Source: a virus. From it: 23,202 nt of DNA. Below the pieces are notes generated by a model. That model ran no database searches and was not told the origin of the DNA. It was given only the letters and a program-made list of their open reading frames with translations. The stretch's first letter is position 1. Every line of letters begins with the position of its first letter. The translations under genes were made by a program, and so were the position numbers. The stretch spans positions 1 through 23,202 of the IMG/VR virus record IMGVR_UViG_3300031951_001245; one strand, written 5' to 3'. Positions 6,306-14,567 of the stretch are shown one piece after another.

Positions 6306-8027
6306 ATGTCTTCAATTGATTTTTCACCCCCCTCGTATAGAGCGGCATCTTCTGACCTTACAATCAGCATTTCCCCTCTGGGTCTAGTAGAACTTGCTGA
6401 CGAAGAGTTTGAGGTCCACGGTCCTCGTCTAAACCGTTACTCCCTAAACTGGGCCATGTATCTTGGCCACCACACATCTTATCGACGTCAGGCTGGAGAA
6501 CCGGCCGTAGTACTGAACTATTACCGCGCTATCACTGACTTTATTATTAATTTCACTTTTAGCAAAGGTGTTCAGTTCCGCAGCGTAAAGGCAACCGAAG
6601 GTATTGTACCTAATCTTTTAGAGAGAGTCTGGGAAGTGGACAATAATAAAGCCACTGTGCTTTGGGAGCTAGGGCAGCAGGGCGCTGTTTCTGGAGACTG
6701 CTTTATCAAGGTTGCGTATGAGGAGGGGTACGAAGACCCAGCTGGTGGAGTTCACCCGGGCCGTGTTCGTATATTACCGTTAAACTCATCTTTCTGTTTT
6801 CCAGAGTTTCACCCTCACGACCGTGAACGTTTAATTAGATTTAAACTAAAATACCGTTTTTGGGGCACATCTCTTGAAGGAACTCGTCAGGTCTACACCT
6901 ACACAGAAATCCTAACTGAGGACACAATTGAAGAGTACATCAATGATGAAATGATTGACTCTCGCCCAAATCCTATTGGAATGATTCCGGTAATTCACAT
7001 ACCTAATGTTAGAATCTCTGGTTCTCCATGGGGACTAAGTGACTGTAACGAAATTATCAGCATTAACAGGATTTACAACGAAACGGCGACAGACATTGCA
7101 GACATTGTAAACTACCACGCTGCTCCTGTAACTGTAATTATTGGCGCTAAGGCAAGCCAGTTAGAAAAAGGCGCTAATAAAGTTTGGGGTGGTTTACCAA
7201 AAGACGCTAGAGTAGAAAATCTTGAAGGTGGTAGCCAAGGCCTAAAGGGCGCTATGGACTTTATGCTTAAACTAAAGCAGGCTATGCACGAAATGACCGG
7301 TGTTCCAGAATCCGCTCTTGGTCAAGCACAACCTATTTCTAACACTTCTGGTGTTGCCCTTTCTATCCAGTTCCAGCCTTTGATGAACCGCTATCACCAA
7401 AAAATTGTTCAGTATGCTCACGGCTTAGAGCGCGTAAACGAACTAGTTTTACGTACGTTGGCGCTAAAAGAGCCAGAGACATTCTTGCTAAATCCAGATG
7501 TTGAAACTATGCCTAAGCCGGAGCAACTAGTTCAGCTAGACCCTAATGACCCAGAGACCTATAGGACTTACTGTCACTTTCCTCCGCCTCTTCCTCTGGA
7601 CAAACTTATTGTCCTTAACGAAGTTCAATCACTTCTATCCCTTGGTTTGCAGTCTAAAGAAGGTGCTTTGCGCGACCTTGGTGAAGAGTTCCCAGAGTCC
7701 AAGCTTCAAGAGATTCGTAAAGAACTTATTGATGATGCAGTTGCTGACGGAGCTTTGCGCCTTATTCAAGCTGAAATTGAAAATGAAATTATGACAATCA
7801 CCGGAGGAATGCCTGGCGGAGAGCCTGGCCCTGGCGGTGCTCCTGGAGGCGCACCTGGAGGCGGGCAGCCTAACGAAGAGGCTATGCCTCCTACTCAAAC
7901 TATGCTTGACCCACAAACGCTTGACAACGTAACTCTAGGTGAGGCAGAGCTTAGAAACAGACTTGTAACGCAAGCTTACGGAACTAAATTGCCTCAACGA
8001 CAAATTCCGCAAGATTACGAAAAATAA
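6306..8027 (+). CDS. Portal protein
   Basis: A 573-residue portal, the dodecameric ring at the capsid vertex through which DNA enters and to which the tail attaches. Recognised by overall length, position between terL and scaffold/capsid, and family-like segments: LNYYRAITDFIINFTFSKGV near the N-terminus, GMIPVIHIPNVRISGSPWG in the middle, INRIYNETATDIADIVNYHA before the central domain, and a helix containing MHEMTGVPESALGQAQPISN (fits the SPP1 gp6-like/HK97 portal pattern TGVPxxxLG). Residues about 498-528 are an unusual Gly/Pro-rich linker (GGMPGGEPGPGGAPGG). The ribosome site is weak (GGAAG 11 bases before the ATG). Confidence 0.9.
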   Translation: MSSIDFSPPSYRAASSDLTISISPLGLVELADEEFEVHGPRLNRYSLNWAMYLGHHTSYRRQAGEPAVVLNYYRAITDFIINFTFSKGVQFRSVKATEGIVPNLLERVWEVDNNKATVLWELGQQGAVSGDCFIKVAYEEGYEDPAGGVHPGRVRILPLNSSFCFPEFHPHDRERLIRFKLKYRFWGTSLEGTRQVYTYTEILTEDTIEEYINDEMIDSRPNPIGMIPVIHIPNVRISGSPWGLSDCNEIISINRIYNETATDIADIVNYHAAPVTVIIGAKASQLEKGANKVWGGLPKDARVENLEGGSQGLKGAMDFMLKLKQAMHEMTGVPESALGQAQPISNTSGVALSIQFQPLMNRYHQKIVQYAHGLERVNELVLRTLALKEPETFLLNPDVETMPKPEQLVQLDPNDPETYRTYCHFPPPLPLDKLIVLNEVQSLLSLGLQSKEGALRDLGEEFPESKLQEIRKELIDDAVADGALRLIQAEIENEIMTITGGMPGGEPGPGGAPGGAPGGGQPNEEAMPPTQTMLDPQTLDNVTLGEAELRNRLVTQAYGTKLPQRQIPQDYEK

Positions 8028-8073
8028 TTTGCATTTAGCAAGAAAATTCGGAGATATCAGGTAAAACTTGATA

Positions 8074-8099
8074 TTGACAACACATTGAGCGGCTATACG
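8074..8099 (+). promoter_or_regulatory. Candidate promoter upstream of scaffold/capsid genes
   Basis: A perfect TTGACA (8074-8079) lies 14 bases before TATACG (8094-8099), or 16 bases before TACGTG. It is in the 125-base gap between portal and scaffold, where a dedicated capsid-gene promoter would be expected. An inverted-repeat cluster follows immediately. Spacing is imperfect, so confidence is limited. Confidence 0.42.
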
Positions 8100-8100
8100 T

Positions 8101-8118
8101 GACACGTGTCCTAGACAC
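8101..8118. promoter_or_regulatory. Operator-like inverted repeats (GACACGTGTC)
   Basis: A perfect 10-base palindrome GACACGTGTC (8101-8110) overlaps a second inverted repeat GTGTC-CTA-GACAC (8106-8118). Both lie where transcription would start for the promoter at 8074. They could be a regulator binding site or a short mRNA hairpin. Confidence 0.3.
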
Positions 8119-8152
8119 ATTTGAAAAACGCCCCCGAGAATAAAGGAAATAA

Positions 8153-8953
8153 ATGAGTACAGCAGAATCACAACCAAATGCCGAGGCTTTTGAAGCCGAA
8201 GCAGGAGTAGCTCCAACAGTAGCAAGCCCTGACGCTGACGCGTCAATTGCTACGTCAGTGTCTTTTACCGAAGCAGCTGAAAAGAGTTCTAAGTTATTTA
8301 CTGATGAAGACCTCTCCAAGGCACGTGCCCAGGAAAAAGACAAACTTTATCCACAAATTGAGTCGTTAAAATCAGAACTCGCGGAGTTGAAAAAAATTCG
8401 CGATGAAGAAGCAGCGGCAAAGCGTGCGGAAGAAGAGGCTAAAAACGCTGAAGAGCGTGCTAAGGCCGAAGCTGATATGGATGTTCGCGACCTTCTAAAG
8501 CAGAAGGAAGCCGAATGGAGTGAGCAATTGGAGCGTGAACGTCAAGAACGTGAACGCGCATTTGCACTATGGGAGCGCGAAAAGTCTTATGCTGAACTAT
8601 CCAACTTTAAGCAGCAAGTGCTTGAAGCTGAGCGGGAAAATATAATTCCCGAGTTGTTAGACCTTGTATCTGGTGAAAGCCAGGAAGAGGTAATCTCGAG
8701 CGTCGAGAGCTTGAAAGAGCGCTCAGCTCGAATCCTTGAGAGTGCCCAGCAGGCTATGCAAAGCGCTCGAAAGGAAATGAAGGGAACGAGTATCACTACT
8801 CCTCCCACCGGGCCACTGGACATAAATTCGGAGCAACGCACGTTAACGGCACAAGAAATTGCTGCCATGCCGATGAATGAATACGCAAAATATCGTCAAC
8901 GTCTTTTGAGCGATAAAGCTCAAGGTCGCGGACAGGGCTTGTTCGGTAACTAA
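8153..8953 (+). CDS. Capsid scaffolding protein
   Basis: A 266-residue protein directly before the major capsid gene, the classic scaffold position. Residues 1-50 are Ala/acidic and disordered. Residues about 60-170 are a long charged coiled coil (LKSELAELKKIRDEEAAAKR; EWSEQLERERQERERAFALW). The C-terminus contains LTAQEIAAMPMNEYAKYRQR, a segment typical of scaffold C-terminal capsid-binding regions. Scaffold proteins template prohead assembly and are later removed. No protease domain is seen in it. All arginine codons are CGN, consistent with high expression. AAGGAAAT precedes the ATG by four bases. Confidence 0.85.
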   Translation: MSTAESQPNAEAFEAEAGVAPTVASPDADASIATSVSFTEAAEKSSKLFTDEDLSKARAQEKDKLYPQIESLKSELAELKKIRDEEAAAKRAEEEAKNAEERAKAEADMDVRDLLKQKEAEWSEQLERERQERERAFALWEREKSYAELSNFKQQVLEAERENIIPELLDLVSGESQEEVISSVESLKERSARILESAQQAMQSARKEMKGTSITTPPTGPLDINSEQRTLTAQEIAAMPMNEYAKYRQRLLSDKAQGRGQGLFGN

Positions 8954-8994
8954 CCCATAATCCAAAGTCAAATTCTATTTAGGAGACCATAAAA

Positions 8995-10083
8995 ATGGCA
9001 TCAGGTATTACGGGTACTGGCAACCTAGCCGCAGCCCCTACCTCTTACTCGGGTACAAATACCCAATTAACCCAGGCGATTCAGCAAATCTGGTCAAAGG
9101 AAATCCTTTTCCAGGCTATGCCGATTCTTCGCTTTGAGCAATTCGCTGTTAAGAAGACTGAACTAGGTGTTGCACCTGGTCTTCAGATTAACTTCTTGCG
9201 TTACAACAACCTTGGCTTCGCTTCGGCGCTTGTTGAAGGTGTTCGTATGCAGACCAACGCGCTAACAGCACAGCAATTCTCAATCACCGTTTCAGAGCAC
9301 GGATACGCACTTGCAGTTTCTGAGCTTTTGCTAAACGCATCATTCGATGACGTTATGGCATCTGCTTCACGTCTGCTTGGTCGTAACATGGCTCTTTACC
9401 TAGACAAGCTTAGCCGCGACACCCTTTACGGTGCTACTTCTAAGATTTATGGTGAAGACCGTACCAACATGCTCTCAATTACCAACGGAACCGGTACTTT
9501 CAACCAGTACGCTTACGGTACCCTAGGTACTAGCCGTGCATCTATGACTGGAAACTTCCATCTAACCCCTCGCGTGGTTAAGGACGCAGTCGAGACACTA
9601 TCAACCAAGAACATCCCAAGGCTTGGCGAAACTTATGTTGCTTTCGTTCACCCTCACCAGTCACGTCGTCTACGCGACACTGCTGAGTTTATTGAAGTAA
9701 CTAAGTACGCTGCTCCAGGTAACTTCATGCTAGGTGAAATCGGCCGTCTATACGACACCGTATTCATCGAAACCACTCAGGTCCGTAAGGTTACCGGTGG
9801 TGCAGGTACAAGCTACGTCGGAGATGTTGCTGTTTCTAACCCAACTGTAACCCCTGGTGGTGGTTATGTAACCCCAGACGAGTTCACTGGTGCAGGTTCA
9901 GCTGACCGTTATGACTCTATCTTCATTGGAGATAACGCATTCGGTCACGCAATCTCTCTTCCAGTAGAGCTACGCGATGGTGGTATTCTAGACTTCGGTC
10001 GTGAGCACGCCCTCGCTTGGTACAGCATCTTTGGTCTAGGTCTAATTACTGACCAGGCTGTTGTTGTAGCAGAAACCAACTAA
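8995..10083 (+). CDS. Major capsid protein, N4-gp56 family
   Basis: A 362-residue HK97-fold capsid subunit of the N4-gp56 type. Family-like segments are IWSKEILFQAMPILRFEQFA at about residue 33, FSITVSEHGYALAVSELLLN at about 97, ALYLDKLSRDTLYG at about 133, and YVAFVHPHQSRRLRDTAEF followed by APGNFMLGEIGRLYDTVFIE at about 216-259. An Ala/Ser/Gly-rich N-terminus precedes the fold and no long delta domain is present, consistent with a separate scaffold. Nearly all arginines use CGY, and AGGAG (8982-8986) precedes the ATG, consistent with very high expression. It follows the scaffold gene and is followed by alternative hairpins. Confidence 0.93.
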   Translation: MASGITGTGNLAAAPTSYSGTNTQLTQAIQQIWSKEILFQAMPILRFEQFAVKKTELGVAPGLQINFLRYNNLGFASALVEGVRMQTNALTAQQFSITVSEHGYALAVSELLLNASFDDVMASASRLLGRNMALYLDKLSRDTLYGATSKIYGEDRTNMLSITNGTGTFNQYAYGTLGTSRASMTGNFHLTPRVVKDAVETLSTKNIPRLGETYVAFVHPHQSRRLRDTAEFIEVTKYAAPGNFMLGEIGRLYDTVFIETTQVRKVTGGAGTSYVGDVAVSNPTVTPGGGYVTPDEFTGAGSADRYDSIFIGDNAFGHAISLPVELRDGGILDFGREHALAWYSIFGLGLITDQAVVVAETN

Positions 10084-10086
10084 TTG

Positions 10087-10132
10087 TCTGAGGGGGGTCA
10101 GCAATGGCCCCCCTCTACAATACCCCCTCAGA
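10087..10132 (+). promoter_or_regulatory. Mutually exclusive hairpins after the capsid gene
   Basis: GAGGGGGG (10090-10097) can pair with CCCCCCTC (10108-10115), giving hairpin A. The overlapping TCTGAGGGGG (10087-10096) can instead pair with CCCCCTCAGA (10123-10132), giving a 10-bp hairpin B. Both share the same G-rich strand, so they exclude each other. No T-run follows, so this is not a standard terminator. It may protect the capsid mRNA 3' end or set the ratio of capsid to the next gene. A TACAAT (10116-10121) lies between the two C-rich arms. Confidence 0.55.
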
Positions 10133-10155
10133 GATAATAATTAGGAGAACATACC

Positions 10156-10524
10156 GTGGCAACACAAAAGAAACCGACCGACTTTACTGGTCGTCAGCGC
10201 GACGCCCTCGCTCAGCAGGCTTTAGACGAACAGCAATCTCGCGCAAGCGAACTTGCAATGGCTACTGCGGAAGCAGCTATCAAAGCTGAAACAGAAGTTA
10301 TCGACGCTACAGAGCCAACTCGTGCTCAAGCAATTGTTGTTGATGAAGTTATTAAGACTAGCGGTAAAGGTAAGACAGTTACCATCCGCGTATCAGACAA
10401 CATTGAGTCTATGACCTTTGGTGCAGGAAACTACTACAGCTTTAAGGCTGGACAGAAGTACGAAGTAACCGAAGAGATTGCAACTCATCTTGAGGAAAAA
10501 GGCTACGTATCGGCTCGATACTAA
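10156..10524 (+). CDS. Small head-associated protein of unknown function
   Basis: A 122-residue protein with a GTG start at 10156, set by an AGGAG at 10143-10147 eight bases upstream. Residues about 1-65 are helical and Ala/Gln/Glu-rich. The C-terminal half (SMTFGAGNYYSFKAGQKYEV then ATHLEEKGYV) is a beta fold followed by a helix, similar to small phage proteins found directly after the capsid gene. All arginine codons are CGN, so it is probably expressed strongly with the capsid. It may be a minor capsid or head-completion protein; the exact role is unknown. A terminator follows. Confidence 0.72.
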   Translation: MATQKKPTDFTGRQRDALAQQALDEQQSRASELAMATAEAAIKAETEVIDATEPTRAQAIVVDEVIKTSGKGKTVTIRVSDNIESMTFGAGNYYSFKAGQKYEVTEEIATHLEEKGYVSARY

Positions 10525-10540
10525 AGACCTTGTAGGCGAG

Positions 10541-10569
10541 CAGCGGGTGTAGTGCCCGCTGTTTCGTTT
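10541..10569 (+). terminator. Rho-independent terminator
   Basis: CAGCGGG (10541-10547) pairs with CCCGCTG (10555-10561) around a seven-base loop, followed by TTTCGTTT. It ends the capsid transcription unit before the connector gene at 10634. Confidence 0.75.
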
Positions 10570-10633
10570 ATCCAGACTTTTTTTAATTTCTAGGTCATCA
10601 TAGAAGTGACTCGATTTTTAGGTTAGGCGTATT

Positions 10634-11695
10634 ATGGCAACACTCTCCGACCTTAGAAGTAAGGTACGATTAGAGCTAAATGACCAACCCCGTCAATTTA
10701 CTAAGACCTTTACTACTGACGGAACTACTAAAGATTTTAACCTAGGCGTAAAGCCTGTCGAAGCAACCACCTTGATGGTAACCGACAATGGAACTCCACT
10801 AGCAAACCCAGCAGGCTATACCGTAGAACCTATTTATGGCGTTATTCACACGGTAAACACCCTTGCGGCTAACAGAACTCTAAAAGTGACTGGTAGCGTA
10901 TTTAGGTATTTTACCGATGACCAGCTAGATTACTTTATAAATGTAGCTGTGCTACAGCACACCGAAAACCGCACAGACGGCTTTAACAGGGCCATAACTT
11001 TGGATACGCTTCCGGAGATAGAAGTATACCCAGTCGTCCTTCTAGCGACCACTGAGGCCCTGTGGGCCCTAGCTACGGACGCAGCTTTTGATATAAATAT
11101 CCAAGGTCCGGATGGGGTAGCAATACCTAGGTCTCAAAGATTTTCGCAATTAAACGCTATTATCGAATCTCGCAAAGAGCAGTATAGAAATATTTGTGCT
11201 GCGCTAAACATTGGTATTTGGCGAATTGAGATGGGAGTTCTACGCAGGGTGAGCCGTACCACAAACAAGCTTGTGCCTGTTTACGTATCCCAGGAAATTG
11301 ATGACTCAACCATGCCAGAAAGAGTCTACATTCAGCGTGACATTAATGGTCGTACCCCAATCCCAAGCGATGTACCAATCTACGATATTGTCTTGCAAAA
11401 GGGCGATAACTTCTCTGTTATCCTTGACTTCCCAGACACGTTTAACTTCAACGACCTAGTATTTAAGGCGCAGGTTAGAACTTATCCTGCATCGCCTAGC
11501 CTATGGGCTACATTTACAATCGCTGTGTATGACGCTAACCTTAGAAAACTTCAGCTATCGCTCAGCGCAGCAGATACTGTACGTATCCCAACCAGATGTT
11601 TCTGGGATATACAGGCCACATCTTTGTCCGATGCTAACTTCTCTAAGACATACTTGCGTGGACAAATATTTGCTTACCCACAGGTGACTCAGTAA
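10634..11695 (+). CDS. Head-tail connector with C-terminal BppU-like domain
   Basis: A 353-residue protein. Residues 1-30 ([20 protein letters not shown]) and the helices around 95-185 ([18 protein letters not shown]...) resemble a neck or head-tail adaptor protein that binds the portal. Residues about 20-90 are a beta module ([20 protein letters not shown]). The C-terminal about 250-350 ([47 protein letters not shown]) fits the BppU N-terminal-like beta domain normally found in receptor-binding baseplate or fibre proteins. The fusion of a neck protein to a fibre-type domain is unusual. Its stop overlaps the next start by one base (TAATG). Connector role is inferred from position and N-terminal style. 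Confidence 0.72.
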   Translation: MATLSDLRSKVRLELNDQPRQFTKTFTTDGTTKDFNLGVKPVEATTLMVTDNGTPLANPAGYTVEPIYGVIHTVNTLAANRTLKVTGSVFRYFTDDQLDYFINVAVLQHTENRTDGFNRAITLDTLPEIEVYPVVLLATTEALWALATDAAFDINIQGPDGVAIPRSQRFSQLNAIIESRKEQYRNICAALNIGIWRIEMGVLRRVSRTTNKLVPVYVSQEIDDSTMPERVYIQRDINGRTPIPSDVPIYDIVLQKGDNFSVILDFPDTFNFNDLVFKAQVRTYPASPSLWATFTIAVYDANLRKLQLSLSAADTVRIPTRCFWDIQATSLSDANFSKTYLRGQIFAYPQVTQ

Positions 11696-12120
11696 TGCCA
11701 GACCAAATTATAATTACCCCGTCTCCTGTTGTAGAAGTCACAGTAACAACGCCAGCTACCCCAGCTAGCCCGTCTACTGTAGTCAACGTTGAACCTGGAA
11801 ATCCTGGTCCTGCCGGACCTACGGGACCCGCCGGTCCCGCTGGTCCTACCGGACCTGCTGGACCTACTGGTGCAACTGGACCTGTTGGACCGACTGGACC
11901 ACAAGGCCCCGTAGGCCCAGCGCCCACTATAGCGTACACTCATACGCAAAATGCGGTATCCTCTACTTGGAGCATTACACATAATCTTGGCTTTAAGCCA
12001 AACGTTACCACTATTGATTCAGCGTCTTTAAATATTGAAGGCAACATTGTGCACGTAAATGATAACAGTTTAAACGTAGTTTTTAGCATAGCCACAACTG
12101 GTTTTGCTTATCTATCTTAG
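11695..12120 (+). CDS. Collagen-like fibre protein
   Basis: A 141-residue protein. Residues about 38-77 are Gly-X-Y triplets beginning [13 protein letters not shown] and including [16 protein letters not shown], a collagen-like triple helix. The remaining about 64 residues form a compact domain, [20 protein letters not shown]...[25 protein letters not shown], of the kind used as a trimerisation or receptor-binding head in phage fibres. The N-terminus is Thr/Pro/Val-rich. Start and stop overlap or abut its neighbours. A trimeric virion fibre is the likely product, decorating head or neck because of the position between connector and tail genes. Confidence 0.82.
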   Translation: MPDQIIITPSPVVEVTVTTPATPASPSTVVNVEPGNPGPAGPTGPAGPAGPTGPAGPTGATGPVGPTGPQGPVGPAPTIAYTHTQNAVSSTWSITHNLGFKPNVTTIDSASLNIEGNIVHVNDNSLNVVFSIATTGFAYLS

Positions 12121-12128
12121 GAATGTAA

Positions 12129-14558
12129 ATGGCTCGTAATTTTCTAACCCCCATAAACCTGAATAGCCTTGAGTTACAGAACTTTATTGTTCATAACGTA
12201 GCCAACGACCCTACCGGTGTCACCGGTAGGCTGTACTATAACAGCACTAGCAATACTTTAAAAGTCTACAATGGCTCCTCTTGGCTAACCGTCGCTACCG
12301 GTGGCAGCACATTTACTCTAGGTAGTACATCTGTTTCTATTGGCGGAACCACTACAACTGTTAGCGGTCTGACGCTAGGCGCGTCTTCGGTATGGAACGG
12401 TGACACTATTGGCGTTGCTTACGGAGGAACCGGAACCGTTAATGGGTCTATAACCGGTACCGGAGCTCTTACATTTACAGCTGGTGGCTCAAACACAAAC
12501 GTTGTCCTTGTTCCTAATGGTACCGGTGCCGTAAACGTATCTAGCAAAACTATCATTAATCTTGCCGACCCCGTAAACGACACTGACGCTGCTAATAAGC
12601 GTTATGTAGATAACGTATCTTTGGGCGTAAACTCTCACGCTTCTGCGGTAGCTTTGATTGACTCTACGATTGCCGGTACTTATACAGCTGGTACCACTGG
12701 TGCCGATGGAGGTACTGGTGTAGGAGCGTACATCACCTATACCAATACTGGCGTAGTGACTGTGGACACCACTGTTACTTTAGCGCAGTATGACCGTGTA
12801 GTAGTTAATGGAGGTGTGACAGCTGACACTGGAACAGCGTCTATTGCAAACGGTATCTACGTAGTAACTACTGCTGGTGCTATTGGTGTTGCGGCTGTTC
12901 TTACTCGTGCTGCAGACTTTGACAACAGCAACTTTGGCGACGTAACTTCTGGTGACTTAGTATATATTGCTGGTGGGTCTAACTGGGGCGGAACTCAGTG
13001 GGTTCAAACAATAAAAGGAACCGCCACTATTGGTACAGGAGCGTCAACTCGTTACTCAGTGAAAATTGGTACTGATGACATTACTTTCACCCAGTTCTCC
13101 GGTGTTTCATCTGTAACCGCTGGTGCTGGTCTTGTAAAGAACGGTAACGCTTTTGACGTAGTAGGAACTACAGACAGAATTACTGTAAATAACGACTCCA
13201 TAGATATTTCTTCTAACTATGTTGGTCAAAGTACTATTACTACTCTTGGTACTGTGACAACTGGTACATGGAGCGCCACTACTATTGCCACAAATAAAGG
13301 TGGTACTGGTTTAACCTCGTTTACCAGCGGTGGAGCTGTTTATGCTACATCTACCTCGGCTCTTACTACTGGAACTCTACCAGTAACAGCGGGAGGTACT
13401 GGAGCAGCTACGTTTACCTCTGGAGGGTTACTTAGAGGAAACGGCACGAGCGCTCTTTCTGTTGCTAGCGCCGCTGATATCGTAGCCGCTATTGGTTCTA
13501 CTGCCGTAACTAACGCTACAAATGCAACAAATGCAACTAACTCTACAAACGTTGCGACAACGCTATCTAGTTCCTCTTCTACTTTTTATCCTACATTTGT
13601 AGCTAGCACTACTAATGGAAACCAGGGAATTAGTAATGCAACAAGTTTAACTTTTGTTCCATCTACTGGAACTTTGTCAGCAACTGTGTTCAGCGGTTCT
13701 GGTGCAAGCCTTACTAGCCTTAATGGTTCTAACATCTCTTCTGGAACTGTTGCCTTTGCTAGACTAGCAGCTCTCTACATAGGTACTACTACTGTTCAAT
13801 CCTCTTCGACAACTCAAGCATTAACTGGCATTTCTTCCGTTACTGGTGGAACAACCATTTCAGTAAACGGTGCTGGAAATGCGGCAGGTTCAGCATATGG
13901 TGTTACTATTCAGGGTGGCGCAAATACCTCTAGCGGTATCCACAGCGGTGGTTCTGTAACCATTACTGGTGGTGCAGGTAACGCTACCCAGGGTATCGGT
14001 GGGTCTATAAGTATAACTGCAGGTTCTGGAAGCGCTACTAGTGGTGGTGGAGGCATTACTATCAATGCTGGTGCGGGTAATACTGACCCAGCAGTTAGCC
14101 TTATTAATATTGGTACCGCTAATACTTACGCAATTTCTCTCGGTATGTCTGGTGGAGGCACCACTACAACAGTAACTGGAACTGTAAAACTTCCTACAGT
14201 AGGTACTTCTGGTTTTGTAAAATTGGGTGCGGGTGGGCAGTTATCTGCTGACACAAACACTTACCTAACTTCTACTACAGGTGTTACTACCGTAAACGGC
14301 TCTTCAGGCGCTATTGGTGCTACAGCTAACTCTAATGGTGCGATAACTCGTTACTACAGAGCTACTAACTCCGCTGGAACTACAACCACTATCAACCACG
14401 CTTATGGTCAATGGGTTTTGGTTCAGGTTTACAAGACCAGCGACGGTACATTAGTAGAAACTGATGTCGCTAACACAGCTACTTCTGGTGGTACAACTAC
14501 AATAACCTTTGCTGCATCTCAAACTGCTGGAGACTACACAATCGTAATTATCGGCTAG
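12129..14558 (+). CDS. Large fibre-like protein 1
   Basis: An 809-residue Thr/Ser/Gly/Val-rich protein. The N-terminus MARNFLTPINLNSLELQNFI followed by GRLYYNSTSNTLKVYNGSSW is typical of phage tail-fibre adhesins. Residues about 143-162 carry NLADPVNDTDAANKRYVDN, a common fibre module, followed by a beta-prism-like region with VYIAGGSNWGGTQWVQTI. The middle contains repetitive Gly/Thr motifs such as NKGGTGLTSFTSGG and TAGGTGAATFTSGG. The last about 85 residues (TTINHAYGQWVLVQVYKTSD...GDYTIVIIG) resemble the C-terminal domain of the collagen-like protein just upstream. An AGGA precedes the start. It forms the receptor-binding or decorating fibre set with the neighbouring genes. Confidence 0.85.
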   Translation: MARNFLTPINLNSLELQNFIVHNVANDPTGVTGRLYYNSTSNTLKVYNGSSWLTVATGGSTFTLGSTSVSIGGTTTTVSGLTLGASSVWNGDTIGVAYGGTGTVNGSITGTGALTFTAGGSNTNVVLVPNGTGAVNVSSKTIINLADPVNDTDAANKRYVDNVSLGVNSHASAVALIDSTIAGTYTAGTTGADGGTGVGAYITYTNTGVVTVDTTVTLAQYDRVVVNGGVTADTGTASIANGIYVVTTAGAIGVAAVLTRAADFDNSNFGDVTSGDLVYIAGGSNWGGTQWVQTIKGTATIGTGASTRYSVKIGTDDITFTQFSGVSSVTAGAGLVKNGNAFDVVGTTDRITVNNDSIDISSNYVGQSTITTLGTVTTGTWSATTIATNKGGTGLTSFTSGGAVYATSTSALTTGTLPVTAGGTGAATFTSGGLLRGNGTSALSVASAADIVAAIGSTAVTNATNATNATNSTNVATTLSSSSSTFYPTFVASTTNGNQGISNATSLTFVPSTGTLSATVFSGSGASLTSLNGSNISSGTVAFARLAALYIGTTTVQSSSTTQALTGISSVTGGTTISVNGAGNAAGSAYGVTIQGGANTSSGIHSGGSVTITGGAGNATQGIGGSISITAGSGSATSGGGGITINAGAGNTDPAVSLINIGTANTYAISLGMSGGGTTTTVTGTVKLPTVGTSGFVKLGAGGQLSADTNTYLTSTTGVTTVNGSSGAIGATANSNGAITRYYRATNSAGTTTTINHAYGQWVLVQVYKTSDGTLVETDVANTATSGGTTTITFAASQTAGDYTIVIIG

Positions 14559-14567
14559 GATTAAATC

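Noticed and set aside
11643-11939. Antisense collagen-like Gly-Pro frame
   Set aside because: Reverse complement of the Gly-X-Y coding region keeps a Gly-Pro pattern; the sense frame has context and a folded C-terminal domain.
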